This document shows, piece after piece, positions 25,574 to 33,754 of a DNA stretch of 64,000 nt. The DNA comes from Arthrobacter sp. SW1 (GTDB taxonomy: Bacteria; Actinomycetota; Actinomycetes; Actinomycetales; Micrococcaceae), in NCBI RefSeq assembly GCF_001766675.1, contig NZ_MJLT01000012.1, positions 327,286-391,285 of the forward strand, in the 5' to 3' direction. The translations under genes were made by a program, and so were the position numbers. Below the pieces are notes generated by a model, which worked only from the letters and a program-made list of their open reading frames with translations, made no database searches and was not told where the DNA came from. How positions within the stretch are numbered: position 1 is the first letter of the stretch; each line of letters opens with the position of its first letter.

Positions 25574-27862
25574 ATGGGTACGCAGCCGAACGCGAAACGT
25601 CCGGAGTCCGCGCCGTCAGACGTTCTTGAACCCGATCCGGAGCTTCCGCCGCCCGCCGTGGATGACGCGGTCCGCGAGGCCGAGGAGCGCCGCTGGACTC
25701 CCGGGAAGATTGCCCTCTGGGTGGTGATTTCCCTGCTCGGGGCGGTCGCGTGGTTCATGCTGGCGATCGTCCGCGGGGAGACCGTCAACGCCATGTGGTT
25801 CGTTTTCGCCGCGGTGTGCACCTACCTCATCGGCTACCGCTTCTACTCGAAGGTCATTGAGCGGTACCTCCTGAAACCGGACGACCGCCGCGCCACCCCG
25901 GCCGAGTACAAGGCGGACGGCAAGGACTATGTCCGCACCGACAGGAACGTGCTTTTCGGCCACCACTTCGCGGCCATCGCCGGTGCCGGCCCGTTGGTGG
26001 GCCCGATCATCGCGGCGCAGATGGGGTACCTGCCGGGCACCATCTGGATCATCATCGGCGTCGTGCTTGCCGGTGCGGTCCAGGACTACCTGGTCATGTT
26101 CTTCTCCATGCGCCGCGGCGGACGCTCCCTCGGGCAGATGGCACGCGAGGAACTCGGCGTCATCGGCGGCACGGCCGCGTTGATCGCCACCCTGCTCATC
26201 ATGATCATCATCGTGGCCATCCTCGCCCTGGTGGTGGTCAATGCACTCGGTGAAAGCCCCTGGGGTGTCTTCTCCGTAGGCATGACCATCCCCATCGCCC
26301 TGTTCATGGGCGTGTACCTGCGCTTTATCCGGCCGGGCAAGGTCATGGAAGTGTCTATCATCGGCTTCGTGCTGCTCATGGCCGCGATCATCGGCGGCGG
26401 CGCGGTGGCCGGCACCGAATGGGGTGCCGCGTTCTTCCACCTGGACAAGACCACCATCGCCTGGGGAATCATTGTTTACGGCTTCATCGCCGCGATCCTG
26501 CCGGTCTGGCTGCTCCTGGCTCCCCGGGACTACCTGTCCACGTTCATGAAGATCGGCGTGATCGTCATGCTGGCCGTGGCCATCATCGTGGTCCGCCCGG
26601 AAATCACCGTGCCGGCATTCAGCGAGTTCGCGGGCAGGGACAACGGCCCGGTGTTCTCCGGCGCACTGTTCCCGTTCCTGTTTGTCACCATCGCCTGCGG
26701 TGCCTTGTCCGGCTTCCACGCCCTGATTTCCTCCGGCACCACGCCCAAGCTTGTGGAGAAGGAACGGCAGACCAGGTTCATCGGTTACGGCGGCATGCTG
26801 ATGGAATCCTTCGTGGCCATCATGGCCCTGGTGGCGGCAATCTCCATCGACCGCGGTATCTACTTCGCCATGAATTCGCCGGCCTCCCTCACAGGCGGCA
26901 CGGTGGAGGCGGCGGTCCAGTGGGTCAACAGCCTGGGCCTGAGCGGAGTCAACCTCACTCCCGCGGAACTCTCGCAAACCGCGCAGAACGTCGGTGAGTC
27001 CAGCATCATCTCCCGCACGGGCGGCGCCCCCACGCTCGCCGTCGGCCTCGCCCACATCATGCAGCAGTTCATCGGCGGCACCGCGATGATGGCCTTCTGG
27101 TACCACTTCGCCATCATGTTCGAAGCCCTGTTCATCCTCACCGCCGTTGACGCAGGCACCCGCGTGGCCCGCTTCATGCTGCAGGATTCCATCGGAAACT
27201 TCGTGCCGAAGTTCAAGGACACGTCATGGCGACCCGGCGCCTGGATCTGCACCGCGGTCATGGTGGCTGGCTGGGGCTACATCCTGATCCTCGGCGTGAC
27301 TGATCCCCTGGGCGGCATCAACACCTTCTTCCCGCTCTTCGGCATCGCCAACCAGTTGCTGGCCGCCATCGCTTTGGCGGTATGCATGGCTATCGCGGCG
27401 AAGAAGGGCGCTTTCAAGTTCCTCTGGATCGTGGGCCTCCCGCTGGCCTTCGCCGCCGTCGTGACCATCACCGCGAGCTTCCACAAGATCTTCTCGCCGG
27501 TTCCCGCGGTGGGCTACTTCGCCAACAACGCCGCGTTCGCCAAGGCTTTGGCCGACGGAAAGACGTCCTTCGGAACAGCCAAGACGGAAGCCGCCATGGA
27601 GGCTGTGGTCAGGAACACCATGGTGCAGGGCGTCCTGTCGGTGGTCTTCGTGGTGTTGAGCATCATTGTGATTGCTGCTGCCGTCGTCGCCACGGTCAAG
27701 GCCTTCCGGAACGGCGGCGGCCATAACCACGAGGACGCGCCGCGGCCGTCCCGCGTCTTCGCGCCGGCAGGGCTGGTCCCGACGGCGGCAGAACGCGAAC
27801 TTGCCGCAGCGTGGGCAAAGGTTCCCGCGGACAAGCGCCTCGACCGGCCGGTGCACCACTGA
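25574..27862 (+). CDS. cstA: Carbon starvation protein A (CstA-family pyruvate/peptide transporter)
   Basis: 762 residues, an integral membrane protein with about 16-18 helices. The N-terminal ~50 residues are hydrophilic; family motifs include ATPAEYKADGKDYV-T, VLFGHHFAAIAGAGPLVGP and CGALSGFHALISSGTTPKL. CstA/BtsT proteins import pyruvate, and CstA is also linked to peptide uptake in carbon limitation. The start ATG at 25574 follows an AAGGAGGA site 3 bases upstream, better than the in-frame upstream alternative. The stop overlaps the start of the small YbdD-type gene (TGATG), the usual partner. Confidence 0.94.
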   Translation: MGTQPNAKRPESAPSDVLEPDPELPPPAVDDAVREAEERRWTPGKIALWVVISLLGAVAWFMLAIVRGETVNAMWFVFAAVCTYLIGYRFYSKVIERYLLKPDDRRATPAEYKADGKDYVRTDRNVLFGHHFAAIAGAGPLVGPIIAAQMGYLPGTIWIIIGVVLAGAVQDYLVMFFSMRRGGRSLGQMAREELGVIGGTAALIATLLIMIIIVAILALVVVNALGESPWGVFSVGMTIPIALFMGVYLRFIRPGKVMEVSIIGFVLLMAAIIGGGAVAGTEWGAAFFHLDKTTIAWGIIVYGFIAAILPVWLLLAPRDYLSTFMKIGVIVMLAVAIIVVRPEITVPAFSEFAGRDNGPVFSGALFPFLFVTIACGALSGFHALISSGTTPKLVEKERQTRFIGYGGMLMESFVAIMALVAAISIDRGIYFAMNSPASLTGGTVEAAVQWVNSLGLSGVNLTPAELSQTAQNVGESSIISRTGGAPTLAVGLAHIMQQFIGGTAMMAFWYHFAIMFEALFILTAVDAGTRVARFMLQDSIGNFVPKFKDTSWRPGAWICTAVMVAGWGYILILGVTDPLGGINTFFPLFGIANQLLAAIALAVCMAIAAKKGAFKFLWIVGLPLAFAAVVTITASFHKIFSPVPAVGYFANNAAFAKALADGKTSFGTAKTEAAMEAVVRNTMVQGVLSVVFVVLSIIVIAAAVVATVKAFRNGGGHNHEDAPRPSRVFAPAGLVPTAAERELAAAWAKVPADKRLDRPVHH

Positions 27863-28053
27863 TGGACGCGCTCAGGCAGGGCTTGCGGGGCGTCGCCGCG
27901 TACTTCCGTGGAGTCATGGGGGCCGACGCGTACCAGAAGTACCTGGAGCATCATGAGGCCTGCGGGCATGGCATGCCGCCCATGACGGAACGGCAGTTCT
28001 GGCGGGACCGGATGGACCGCCAGGACACCGAACCGCAGGGGAGGTGCTGTTGA
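27862..28053 (+). CDS. YbdD/YjiX family small protein, partner of CstA
   Basis: 63 residues of the DUF466 family, with the core YQKYLEHHEACGHGMPPMTERQFWR, rich in histidines and cysteines (C30-type HxxCGH and a C-terminal CC). The genes of this family nearly always follow cstA/btsT, and the E. coli members are needed for or tune the transporter. The ATG overlaps the cstA stop by one base, so the pair is translationally coupled. A longer in-frame start at 27811 lies inside cstA and was rejected. Confidence 0.9.
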   Translation: MDALRQGLRGVAAYFRGVMGADAYQKYLEHHEACGHGMPPMTERQFWRDRMDRQDTEPQGRCC

Positions 28054-28131
28054 GAGGCGGTACCCCGCTTGCCGGAACACTGCGCCAAAACCACCCGTGG
28101 ACGGCTTGCGGAGACATGAGAGTATGAAGCC

Positions 28132-28785
28132 ATGACCGAATCCGATGTGCCCGAGGACAAGAGCATCGACGATGTCCCCATGGAAGGAACCACGCTGGAT
28201 GACAGCCCCGCTTCGAAGATTTCGGGGGATGGAAACCGCAAGGAACACGGTGAGGACGAGTCGTCCAAGAAGCCGAACCACCTCCAGGACCTCGTGGGTG
28301 AGCCCGCGAAGGTCATGCGGATCGGCACGATGGTCCGGCAGCTGCTCGAGGAAGTGAAGAGCGCGCCCTTGGACGACGCTGCCCGCGGCCGGCTCGCCGA
28401 GATCCACGAACGCTCCATCAAGGAGCTCGAGGACGGCCTGGCTCCTGAACTCATCGACGAACTCGAACGGATCAGCCTGCCGCTCCCTGAGGAAGCGCCG
28501 CCGTCGGACGCGGAACTCCGCATTGCCCAGGCGCAGCTGGTGGGCTGGCTGGAAGGCCTGTTCCACGGAATCCAGGCCGCAATCGCGGCGCAGCAGGCCG
28601 CCAGGGAGCATGCCGCAGCTCAGATGCAGCTGCGCCAGCTTCCGCCCGGAACCATGATCGCTCCCGGCGTCGTGATCGGGGCGAACGGCGAGCCGCAGCG
28701 TGCGCCGGCACATCGTGGCGAACCCGGGAAAGCGCAGCCGGGCAGCATGGAAGATCCGGACCACGGTCCGGGCCAGTACCTCTGA
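28132..28785 (+). CDS. bpa: Bacterial proteasome activator (Bpa/PafE)
   Basis: 217 residues, matching the ring-forming ATP-independent activator of the actinobacterial 20S proteasome (M. tuberculosis Rv3780). An acidic, disordered N-terminus (about 1-55) precedes the helical core (PAKVMRIGTMVRQLLEEV to about residue 160). The tail ends GQYL, the HbYX-like motif (hydrophobic-tyrosine-X) that docks into the proteasome alpha ring and opens the gate. It promotes degradation of unfolded proteins such as HspR. Genes for the proteasome itself are not in this window. A small unknown gene follows 7 bases downstream. Confidence 0.92.
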   Translation: MTESDVPEDKSIDDVPMEGTTLDDSPASKISGDGNRKEHGEDESSKKPNHLQDLVGEPAKVMRIGTMVRQLLEEVKSAPLDDAARGRLAEIHERSIKELEDGLAPELIDELERISLPLPEEAPPSDAELRIAQAQLVGWLEGLFHGIQAAIAAQQAAREHAAAQMQLRQLPPGTMIAPGVVIGANGEPQRAPAHRGEPGKAQPGSMEDPDHGPGQYL

Positions 28786-28792
28786 GCGTCAT

Positions 28793-29233
28793 TTGGGATT
28801 CTTCGGGGAGCTCCGCCAGGGGCGCAGGGATGATGCCGAACTCGGCAAGGGCCTCTGGCGGCGCGCCCACGACCGCTTCCACCGTGGCCTGGACCGCTAC
28901 CACCAAGTGCTTGAGGGCATGGAAGACGAGCAGTCCTACACGGAGCTCGTGGCCATAGCCAACGACCTTGCGGAGCTTTCCGCCCGCGTCCGCGCAGTGT
29001 GCATGGCCGCCCAACGCCTGGCGCCCAGCGACGGCCTGGACATCCCGGGGCAGCTGGCGGATGTCCACCGGGCGTTGTCCAAAGCGGGCAACTCGCTTGC
29101 GACGACGGCGGAGGCGGCCGCCATGCTCCGCCTCGCCGCAACCGCGGCGCCGGCGGGTGCGGCATCGGTCCGGCGCAGGGCGGAGGCAGTCCAGGAACAC
29201 GTGGATGAAGCGGAGCGGCTGCTGCACCGCTGA
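28793..29233 (+). CDS. Helical protein of unknown function downstream of bpa
   Basis: 146 residues from a TTG at 28793, chosen because it lies just after the bpa stop and matches the beginning of the coding-like sequence (LGFFGELRQGRRDDAELGKG). An in-frame ATG at 28700 would overlap bpa by 85 bases and is less likely. The protein is almost entirely helical with basic, heptad-like stretches (DRFHRGLDRYHQVLEGM, then a C-terminal SVRRRAEAVQEHVDEAERLLHR), suggesting coiled coils. It has no signal peptide, membrane span or recognised domain. Cotranscription with bpa hints at a role near the proteasome, which is only positional. Confidence 0.65.
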   Translation: MGFFGELRQGRRDDAELGKGLWRRAHDRFHRGLDRYHQVLEGMEDEQSYTELVAIANDLAELSARVRAVCMAAQRLAPSDGLDIPGQLADVHRALSKAGNSLATTAEAAAMLRLAATAAPAGAASVRRRAEAVQEHVDEAERLLHR

Positions 29234-29341
29234 GGCTTATCGAAGGGCCGTCCTTATTCCCGTGTGAAGGCAATTAAGCGGTGAGCTTAGCTGTGGTGAA
29301 ATCAGTAGCTCCCTCGCAGTTTCCGCTGGCAGGATGTGGCC

Positions 29342-30181
29342 ATGACTTCGTCTCCAGATCTGACTTTCAATGACGGCAACTCCATTCCCCAGCTCGGCTA
29401 CGGGGTGTGGCAGGTTGAGGACGATGTAGCCGAAAAGGTTGTGCGCCAGGCCTTCGAAGCCGGGTACCGCCACATCGATACTGCCAAGATCTACGGCAAT
29501 GAGGCAGGTGTCGGCCGTGCCATCGCGGCCTCCGGCCTGAAGCCCGAAGAAATCTTCATCACCACCAAGCTGTGGAACGCAGACCAGGGCTACGAATCCA
29601 CGCTCGAAGCCTTCGAAGCGTCCATGGACCGCCTTGGCCTGGAGACCCTCGACCTGTACCTGATCCACTGGATGCAGCCCAAGCAGGACAAGTACGTGGA
29701 CACCTGGAAAGCGCTCATCGAGCTGCAGAAGCGTGGCCGCGTCAAGAGCATTGGCGTCTCCAACTTCAGCAAGGAAGGCCTGCAGCGCCTGATCGACGAA
29801 TCCGGCGTGGTCCCGGCGATCCACCAGATCGAGCTGCACCCCTTCTTCAACCAGGCGGAGCTGCGCGAATTCAACGCGGCCAACGGCATCCTCACCCAGG
29901 CGTGGTCCCCGCTGGGCCAGGGCGGCGAGCTGCTCTCGGACGAGACCATCGCAGGCATCGCCGCGAAGCACGGCGCCACGCCGGCGCAGGTGGTCATCGC
30001 CTGGCATCTGGCCATCGGCAACGTCGTGATCCCCAAGTCCGTCACCGCTGAGCGCATCGTGGAGAACTACGCAGCGCTGGATGTCACCTTGGACGAGGCC
30101 GATATCGCGGCCATCAACGGACTCGACCGCGGCGCCGACGGCCGCATCGGCCCGGATCCGGCGGTGTCCGACTTCGCCTAG
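29342..30181 (+). CDS. Aldo/keto reductase (2,5-diketo-D-gluconate reductase type)
   Basis: 279 residues forming a complete (beta/alpha)8 barrel. The catalytic tetrad is visible: aspartate and tyrosine in YRHIDTAKIYGNEAGVG, lysine in FITTKLWN and histidine in YLIHWMQP. The NADPH-binding end IPKSVTAERIVENY is intact. It reduces carbonyls of small aldehydes or keto-sugars with NADPH; the exact substrate is unknown. The start ATG at 29342 was preferred over a GTG two codons upstream. A terminator-like hairpin follows at 30200. Confidence 0.93.
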   Translation: MTSSPDLTFNDGNSIPQLGYGVWQVEDDVAEKVVRQAFEAGYRHIDTAKIYGNEAGVGRAIAASGLKPEEIFITTKLWNADQGYESTLEAFEASMDRLGLETLDLYLIHWMQPKQDKYVDTWKALIELQKRGRVKSIGVSNFSKEGLQRLIDESGVVPAIHQIELHPFFNQAELREFNAANGILTQAWSPLGQGGELLSDETIAGIAAKHGATPAQVVIAWHLAIGNVVIPKSVTAERIVENYAALDVTLDEADIAAINGLDRGADGRIGPDPAVSDFA

Positions 30182-30199
30182 GCCTCACAGGCTCCGCAC

Positions 30200-30238
30200 A
30201 AGGGGTCCCGTGCTCGACAGAGCAAGGGGCCCCTTTGC
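30200..30238. terminator. Terminator between aldo/keto reductase and HxlR regulator
   Basis: AAGGGGTCCC (30200-30209) pairs with GGGGCCCCTT (30226-30235) using one G-U pair, with an inner TGCTC/GAGCA stem; a short T run follows. The genes on both sides converge on it. Confidence 0.75.
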
Positions 30239-30282
30239 CGTTCCGGGTCCGCCGGGGCGCAAGCGAATCCGCTTTCCGTGCC

Positions 30283-30678
30283 CTACAGGGCGTCGTAGCG
30301 TTCCCGGGCGGCGAATACCTCGGGCATGTAGTCCTCGGCCCAGAGCTTCAGCTGGCCCATTACCTTCAGCAGTGAGCTTCCCAGCTCGGTGAGGGAGTAG
30401 GTGACTGTCACCGGAACCGTGGCTTCGACGTCCCGGTGCACCAGCCCGTCGCGCTCCAGGTTGCGCAGCGTCTGGGTCAGCATTTTTTGGCTCACCCCTG
30501 CTACAACCCGCGCGATCTCCGAATACCGGGCCGGCCCATCGCCCAATTCGTTGAGCACGAGCACTACCCACTTGTTCGAAATGCGCTCCAGGAGCTGCCG
30601 GCTTGGGCAGGCTGCCAGATAGGCGTCGTAGTCATGCTTGCGGTCGGCCCGTTGCTGCGCTGCGTTCTTGGTCGCCAC
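30283..30678 (-). CDS. HxlR/DUF24-family redox-responsive regulator, QorR-like
   Basis: 131 residues. The winged-helix HxlR domain begins at about residue 20 (CPSRQLLERISNKWVVLVLNEL) and ends at about 115. One conserved cysteine sits at the N-terminal edge of the domain, the position of the redox switch cysteine in YodB and in Corynebacterium QorR. It diverges from an NADP-dependent oxidoreductase, just as QorR diverges from its target. The start is the GTG at 30678, preceded by GGAGG 5 bases upstream; the GTG at 30690 lies on the ribosome site itself. It probably represses its neighbour until the cysteine is oxidised by quinones or diamide-like stress. Confidence 0.88.
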   Translation of the reverse strand: MATKNAAQQRADRKHDYDAYLAACPSRQLLERISNKWVVLVLNELGDGPARYSEIARVVAGVSQKMLTQTLRNLERDGLVHRDVEATVPVTVTYSLTELGSSLLKVMGQLKLWAEDYMPEVFAARERYDAL

Positions 30679-30713
30679 TCTTACCTCCACGGGGGATACG
30701 CACTTTCAGGTGC

Positions 30714-30734
30714 CTACTTACCAAAAGAGAGTAG
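30714..30734. promoter_or_regulatory. Candidate HxlR operator, CTACT-N11-AGTAG
   Basis: CTACT at 30714-30718 and AGTAG at 30730-30734 form a 5-bp inverted repeat separated by 11 bases, in the 107-base region between the divergent regulator and oxidoreductase. Operators of the HxlR/YodB group contain TACT...AGTA half-sites with similar spacing. One such site could control both genes. Confidence 0.45.
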
Positions 30735-30785
30735 CGGCGGAAGGATCGAAGTGGAAACAATCCCACGCCTTCACAGGAGGAAAAC

Positions 30786-31685
30786 ATGAAGACGGCCATC
30801 GCCACGCCCCGGGGAATCGAACTTGCCGCTTTGGAGGAACTGAGCCCCGCTGCCGGAGAAGTGCTGCTCGAGGTCCGTGCCGCCGCGGTGAACCCGATCG
30901 ACGCCATGATCCAGGCCGGCATCCCGCGGGAGTTGGGTTGGGTCGAAGCAGACGCTCCGATCGGCCTCGGGGCCGACGTCGCCGGGGTCGTGCTCGGCCT
31001 TGGCGACGGCGTCGCCTCGGAGCGTCCGGAACTGGCCGTGGGCGCCCGGGTCGCCGGATTCCGGGGCGATTTCGTGTCGCCCCGGGGCACCTTCGCCCAC
31101 CGGGTGGTGCTGCCCGCGGCCTCGCTTGCGGCGATCCCTGAGGACCTTGGCTTCACCGCCGCCGCCACGATTCCGTTGAACGCCTCGACCGCCGCGCAGG
31201 CCATCGCCCTCGCCGGCAGTCCGTCCGGAACGCTGCTCGTCACCGGCGCGGCAGGCGCGGTCGGCGGCCTGGCGGTGACGCTGGCCCGCCGCGCCGGGTG
31301 GCGCGTCGCCGCGCTCGCCCGGCCCTCCGACGTCGGCTTCCTCGAGGAAGCCGGCGCGGACATCATCGTGACGGAGCCCGGAAAGGCACGTTTTGACGCG
31401 GTGCTCGACGCCGCGGCCCTGGGTGACGCGGCGGTGGATGCCGTGGTCGACGGCGGAAGGTACGTGGGCCTGATTCCGCCGGCGCTGCCTGCCTCGGACC
31501 GGGTGACGACGGCGGCCCTCACCGCCGTCCCGGACAGCTCCGAGCTGGCCGGCCACCTTGAGCTGGCGGCCGACGGCGTGCTGGCGCCGCGGGTGTTCGC
31601 CGAGTGGCCGCTGGAACGGGCCGCCGAAGCGGTATCCGCGGTCGCGGCCGGCGGGGTGCGCGGGCGCTACGTGCTGGTGCCGTAA
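30786..31685 (+). CDS. NADP-dependent oxidoreductase of the quinone-reductase type
   Basis: 299 residues, medium-chain dehydrogenase without zinc ligands. The N-terminal GroES-like part (MKTAIATPRGIELAALEEL) and the Rossmann motif VTGAAGAVGGLAVTLARRAG at about 157-176 are clear. The ATG has an AGGAGG site 5 bases upstream. The gene diverges from a QorR-like repressor across a candidate operator, so its likely role is NADPH-dependent reduction of quinones or related electrophiles under redox stress. The substrate is not readable from sequence. Confidence 0.9.
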   Translation: MKTAIATPRGIELAALEELSPAAGEVLLEVRAAAVNPIDAMIQAGIPRELGWVEADAPIGLGADVAGVVLGLGDGVASERPELAVGARVAGFRGDFVSPRGTFAHRVVLPAASLAAIPEDLGFTAAATIPLNASTAAQAIALAGSPSGTLLVTGAAGAVGGLAVTLARRAGWRVAALARPSDVGFLEEAGADIIVTEPGKARFDAVLDAAALGDAAVDAVVDGGRYVGLIPPALPASDRVTTAALTAVPDSSELAGHLELAADGVLAPRVFAEWPLERAAEAVSAVAAGGVRGRYVLVP

Positions 31686-31711
31686 GGACGCGCGGTCAGG
31701 CTCTCGGTAGC

Positions 31712-31924
31712 ATGGGCCGTAGTGTGGCCGAGAGCCGGCCGCTGCAACATTGGGGGAAACATGAGCGCGCCTTTTGGCGGAATTCTCGCTTTCCTTATTT
31801 CGGAGTCACAGCCGCGGTTGCTGTACTGGCCGTCTGGGCGTTGATCCTGGTGATCATCTTCCTGAGGCTGCGGATCGCTGAACTGCGCAGGCCTGGCATT
31901 CCGGTTGACGGTCGGGACGGATAG
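31712..31924 (+). CDS. Small single-pass membrane protein, unknown
   Basis: 70 residues with one strong hydrophobic segment, VTAAVAVLAVWALILVIIF (about 33-51), flanked on its C-terminal side by arginines (LRLRIAELRR), so the C-terminus should be cytosolic. The N-terminal 30 residues are basic and aromatic. An ATG in another frame at 31761 opens only 23 codons and is rejected. There is no strong ribosome site before 31712, and a GTG at 31724 is an alternative start. The short gap to the convergent PAP2-like gene (27 bases) supports a real gene. Function unknown. Confidence 0.55.
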   Translation: MGRSVAESRPLQHWGKHERAFWRNSRFPYFGVTAAVAVLAVWALILVIIFLRLRIAELRRPGIPVDGRDG

Positions 31925-31950
31925 CCGGGCGGTAAACAGGCGGGCCGCGG

Positions 31951-32517
31951 TCAGGCCATCAACGCATATCCGGCCGTCACGGCCAGCCCGGCAGGAACGG
32001 CGGCCACAACCTGTGCAGGGGTGTGGTCGCCGAGCTGTATCCGGGACCAGCCGATCACTCCTGCGGCGAAAACAGCGGGTAGCCAGGTGGGCCCATGTGC
32101 CGAGGCCACGGCCGTCGAAACGAACACTGCGACCGCCATATGCACCGAAAGCTTCCAGAACGCGTTCACGGCGCCCACGATGACCATGCCGGAGGCGACC
32201 GCCACGAGGCCGACGGTAGCGGTTGCGGGGGCGCCAAGGGCCAGTAGGACAGCGAAGCCGAGTGCCGCGGAAGCGACCGACGAAAGCAGCACCGGAAGGC
32301 GCTGCTCCCGCTGGCTCACGTGATGGTCGCTCAATTTCCCCCGGCGCGTGGCCAGCAGAATCCCTGCGAACGGGCCGATGGCAGTGAACACCGCCGCCAC
32401 GAGCCCGAACAGCAGTCCGCGCCCGCCGGCGGCCAACCATCCGGTGAGCAGGAGGAATCCGGTCACGAGGACCGTCGGAGACAGGACTTCAGTGATGATC
32501 CGGGCGACTTTTTGCAC
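31951..32517 (-). CDS. PAP2-like membrane protein
   Basis: 188 residues with about six membrane segments. It carries a phosphatidic-acid-phosphatase-like core: KLSDHHVSQREQRLP in the first part, HMAVAVFVSTAVASAHGP, then RIQLGDHTPAQVVAAVPAG, the last containing the conserved R and H of PAP2 motif 3. The first motif (KX6RP) is not canonical, so catalytic activity is uncertain. Likely a membrane lipid-phosphate hydrolase or relative. The start is GTG at 32517; a longer in-frame ORF to 32667 lies across the tRNA terminator and was rejected. Confidence 0.8.
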   Translation of the reverse strand: MQKVARIITEVLSPTVLVTGFLLLTGWLAAGGRGLLFGLVAAVFTAIGPFAGILLATRRGKLSDHHVSQREQRLPVLLSSVASAALGFAVLLALGAPATATVGLVAVASGMVIVGAVNAFWKLSVHMAVAVFVSTAVASAHGPTWLPAVFAAGVIGWSRIQLGDHTPAQVVAAVPAGLAVTAGYALMA

Positions 32518-32583
32518 CAGCCAATGATAGGTGCGGGCTGGCCCCTGACCTCGTTCGGAGAGCGGCAGGGAGGCAAAGCAAAA

Positions 32584-32618
32584 GGCCCCGATCCCTTGCG
32601 TTTGCTGGGATCGGGGCC
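32584..32618 (-). terminator. Terminator downstream of tRNA-Thr
   Basis: GGCCCCGATCCC (32584-32595) pairs perfectly with GGGATCGGGGCC (32607-32618). On the minus strand the hairpin is followed by TTTTGCTTTG, the tail expected of a factor-independent terminator for the tRNA. Confidence 0.85.
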
Positions 32619-32631
32619 TCTTGGCTTTCCG

Positions 32632-32704
32632 AGCTTCCTGCGAGAATCGAACTCGCGACCTTTTCATTACGAGTGAAACGCTCTACCGACTGAGCTAAGG
32701 AAGC
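32632..32704 (-). tRNA. tRNA-Thr, anticodon CGT
   Basis: The 73-nt minus-strand sequence forms a normal cloverleaf. Acceptor GCTTCCT/AGGAAGC has discriminator U, D arm GCTCAGTCGGTAGAGC, anticodon arm with CACTCGTAAT in the loop region giving CGT, and T arm with GTTCGATTC. It reads threonine ACG codons. No CCA is encoded. Confidence 0.96.
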
Positions 32705-32978
32705 ACCGCGGATTTCCGGAGACCGGCTGAATCACGCAAGACACAACTGTAATGGAGCCGCCGCGCCGGGTCAAAACGGTCCCGAAGACGGGAAAGACGC
32801 CGGGAAAAACTGTTCCGGAATGGGTCCTGGCGATGATTGGCGGCGTGTTCATCCGGCGGTCAGCAGGGGTTCAGCGTGCCGTCGCGGACCGGGCGGATGC
32901 TGGGCGGAATACCGTGGCCGGCACGGACGCCGGCCACTGACGCCAGGACCTGCAGGGGTCCATCAGCAAAGGGGAGCG

Positions 32979-33710
32979 ATGAACATGGACAGCATGGGGT
33001 CGGCCGGGAACCGGAAGGGCGCCCCGCGCCTGCGGCTGGCAGTCCTGGACATGGTGGGCACCACCATCACCGACGACGGCCGCACAGAGCAGGCCATGGC
33101 GCGGGCCCTGCTCGAACACGGAGTGCAGCCGGGGTCCGCGCGCTTCGAGAGCATGCTCGGCTACGCCCGGGACACCATGGGCTATTCGAAATTGACCGTC
33201 TTCACGCACCTGTTCGAGGACGTCCGTCAGGCAGAAAACGCCAATAAGACATTTGAGCGGATCTACGACGAACTCATCGCCGACGGCGGCGTCCGCGCCA
33301 TTCCGGGCGCTGCGGACACCATTGCCTGGCTGCGGGACGCCGGAATGAAGGTGTGCCTGGCCACCGGTTTCGGACGCCACACCCAGAACATGGTCCTCGA
33401 ATCCCTCGGCTGGATGGGGGAGGCGGACCTCAGCCTGTGCCCGGACGACGCCGGCCGCGGCCGCCCCTACCCGGACATGATCCTCACCGCGGTGCTAGCC
33501 CTGGACCTCGACGACGTCCGTGAGGTCGTGGTGGTCGGCGACACCAGTTCGGACATGTTGTCCGGTGTACGGGCCGGTGCCTCCGCGGTCGTGGGCGTCC
33601 TCAGCGGCTCCCACTCGGAGGCGACGCTGCGCGCCGCCGGCGCCACCGACGTCGTACCGTCCATCCGGAACCTGCCCGCACTCCTGGAACCCCGCGCGGC
33701 GCGGCTGTAA
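32979..33710 (+). CDS. HAD-superfamily phosphonatase-like hydrolase
   Basis: 243 residues. Catalytic HAD motif I is LAVLDMVGTTITDDG (about 18-32), with the nucleophilic aspartate and the GTT turn typical of the phosphonoacetaldehyde-hydrolase-like subgroup. Motif II lies in VCLATGFGRHTQ, and the acidic motif IV in VVVVGDTSSDMLSG. The subgroup-specific lysine of true PhnX is not evident, so it is probably a phosphatase of unknown substrate. The start ATG at 32979 has GGGGAG 3 bases upstream. The 274 bases before it hold no convincing gene. Confidence 0.85.
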   Translation: MNMDSMGSAGNRKGAPRLRLAVLDMVGTTITDDGRTEQAMARALLEHGVQPGSARFESMLGYARDTMGYSKLTVFTHLFEDVRQAENANKTFERIYDELIADGGVRAIPGAADTIAWLRDAGMKVCLATGFGRHTQNMVLESLGWMGEADLSLCPDDAGRGRPYPDMILTAVLALDLDDVREVVVVGDTSSDMLSGVRAGASAVVGVLSGSHSEATLRAAGATDVVPSIRNLPALLEPRAARL

Positions 33711-33754
33711 GCGCGGCCCGGCTGTAGCGCCGGAACCAGCCGGAACGGGCGGAG

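Noticed and set aside
31761..31832. Alternative start ATG in another frame over the small membrane protein
   Set aside because: It meets a stop after 23 codons and lacks the hydrophobic segment.
32752..32940. 62-codon frame between tRNA-Thr and the HAD gene
   Set aside because: No ribosome site, basic low-complexity translation and no recognisable domain; probably chance.
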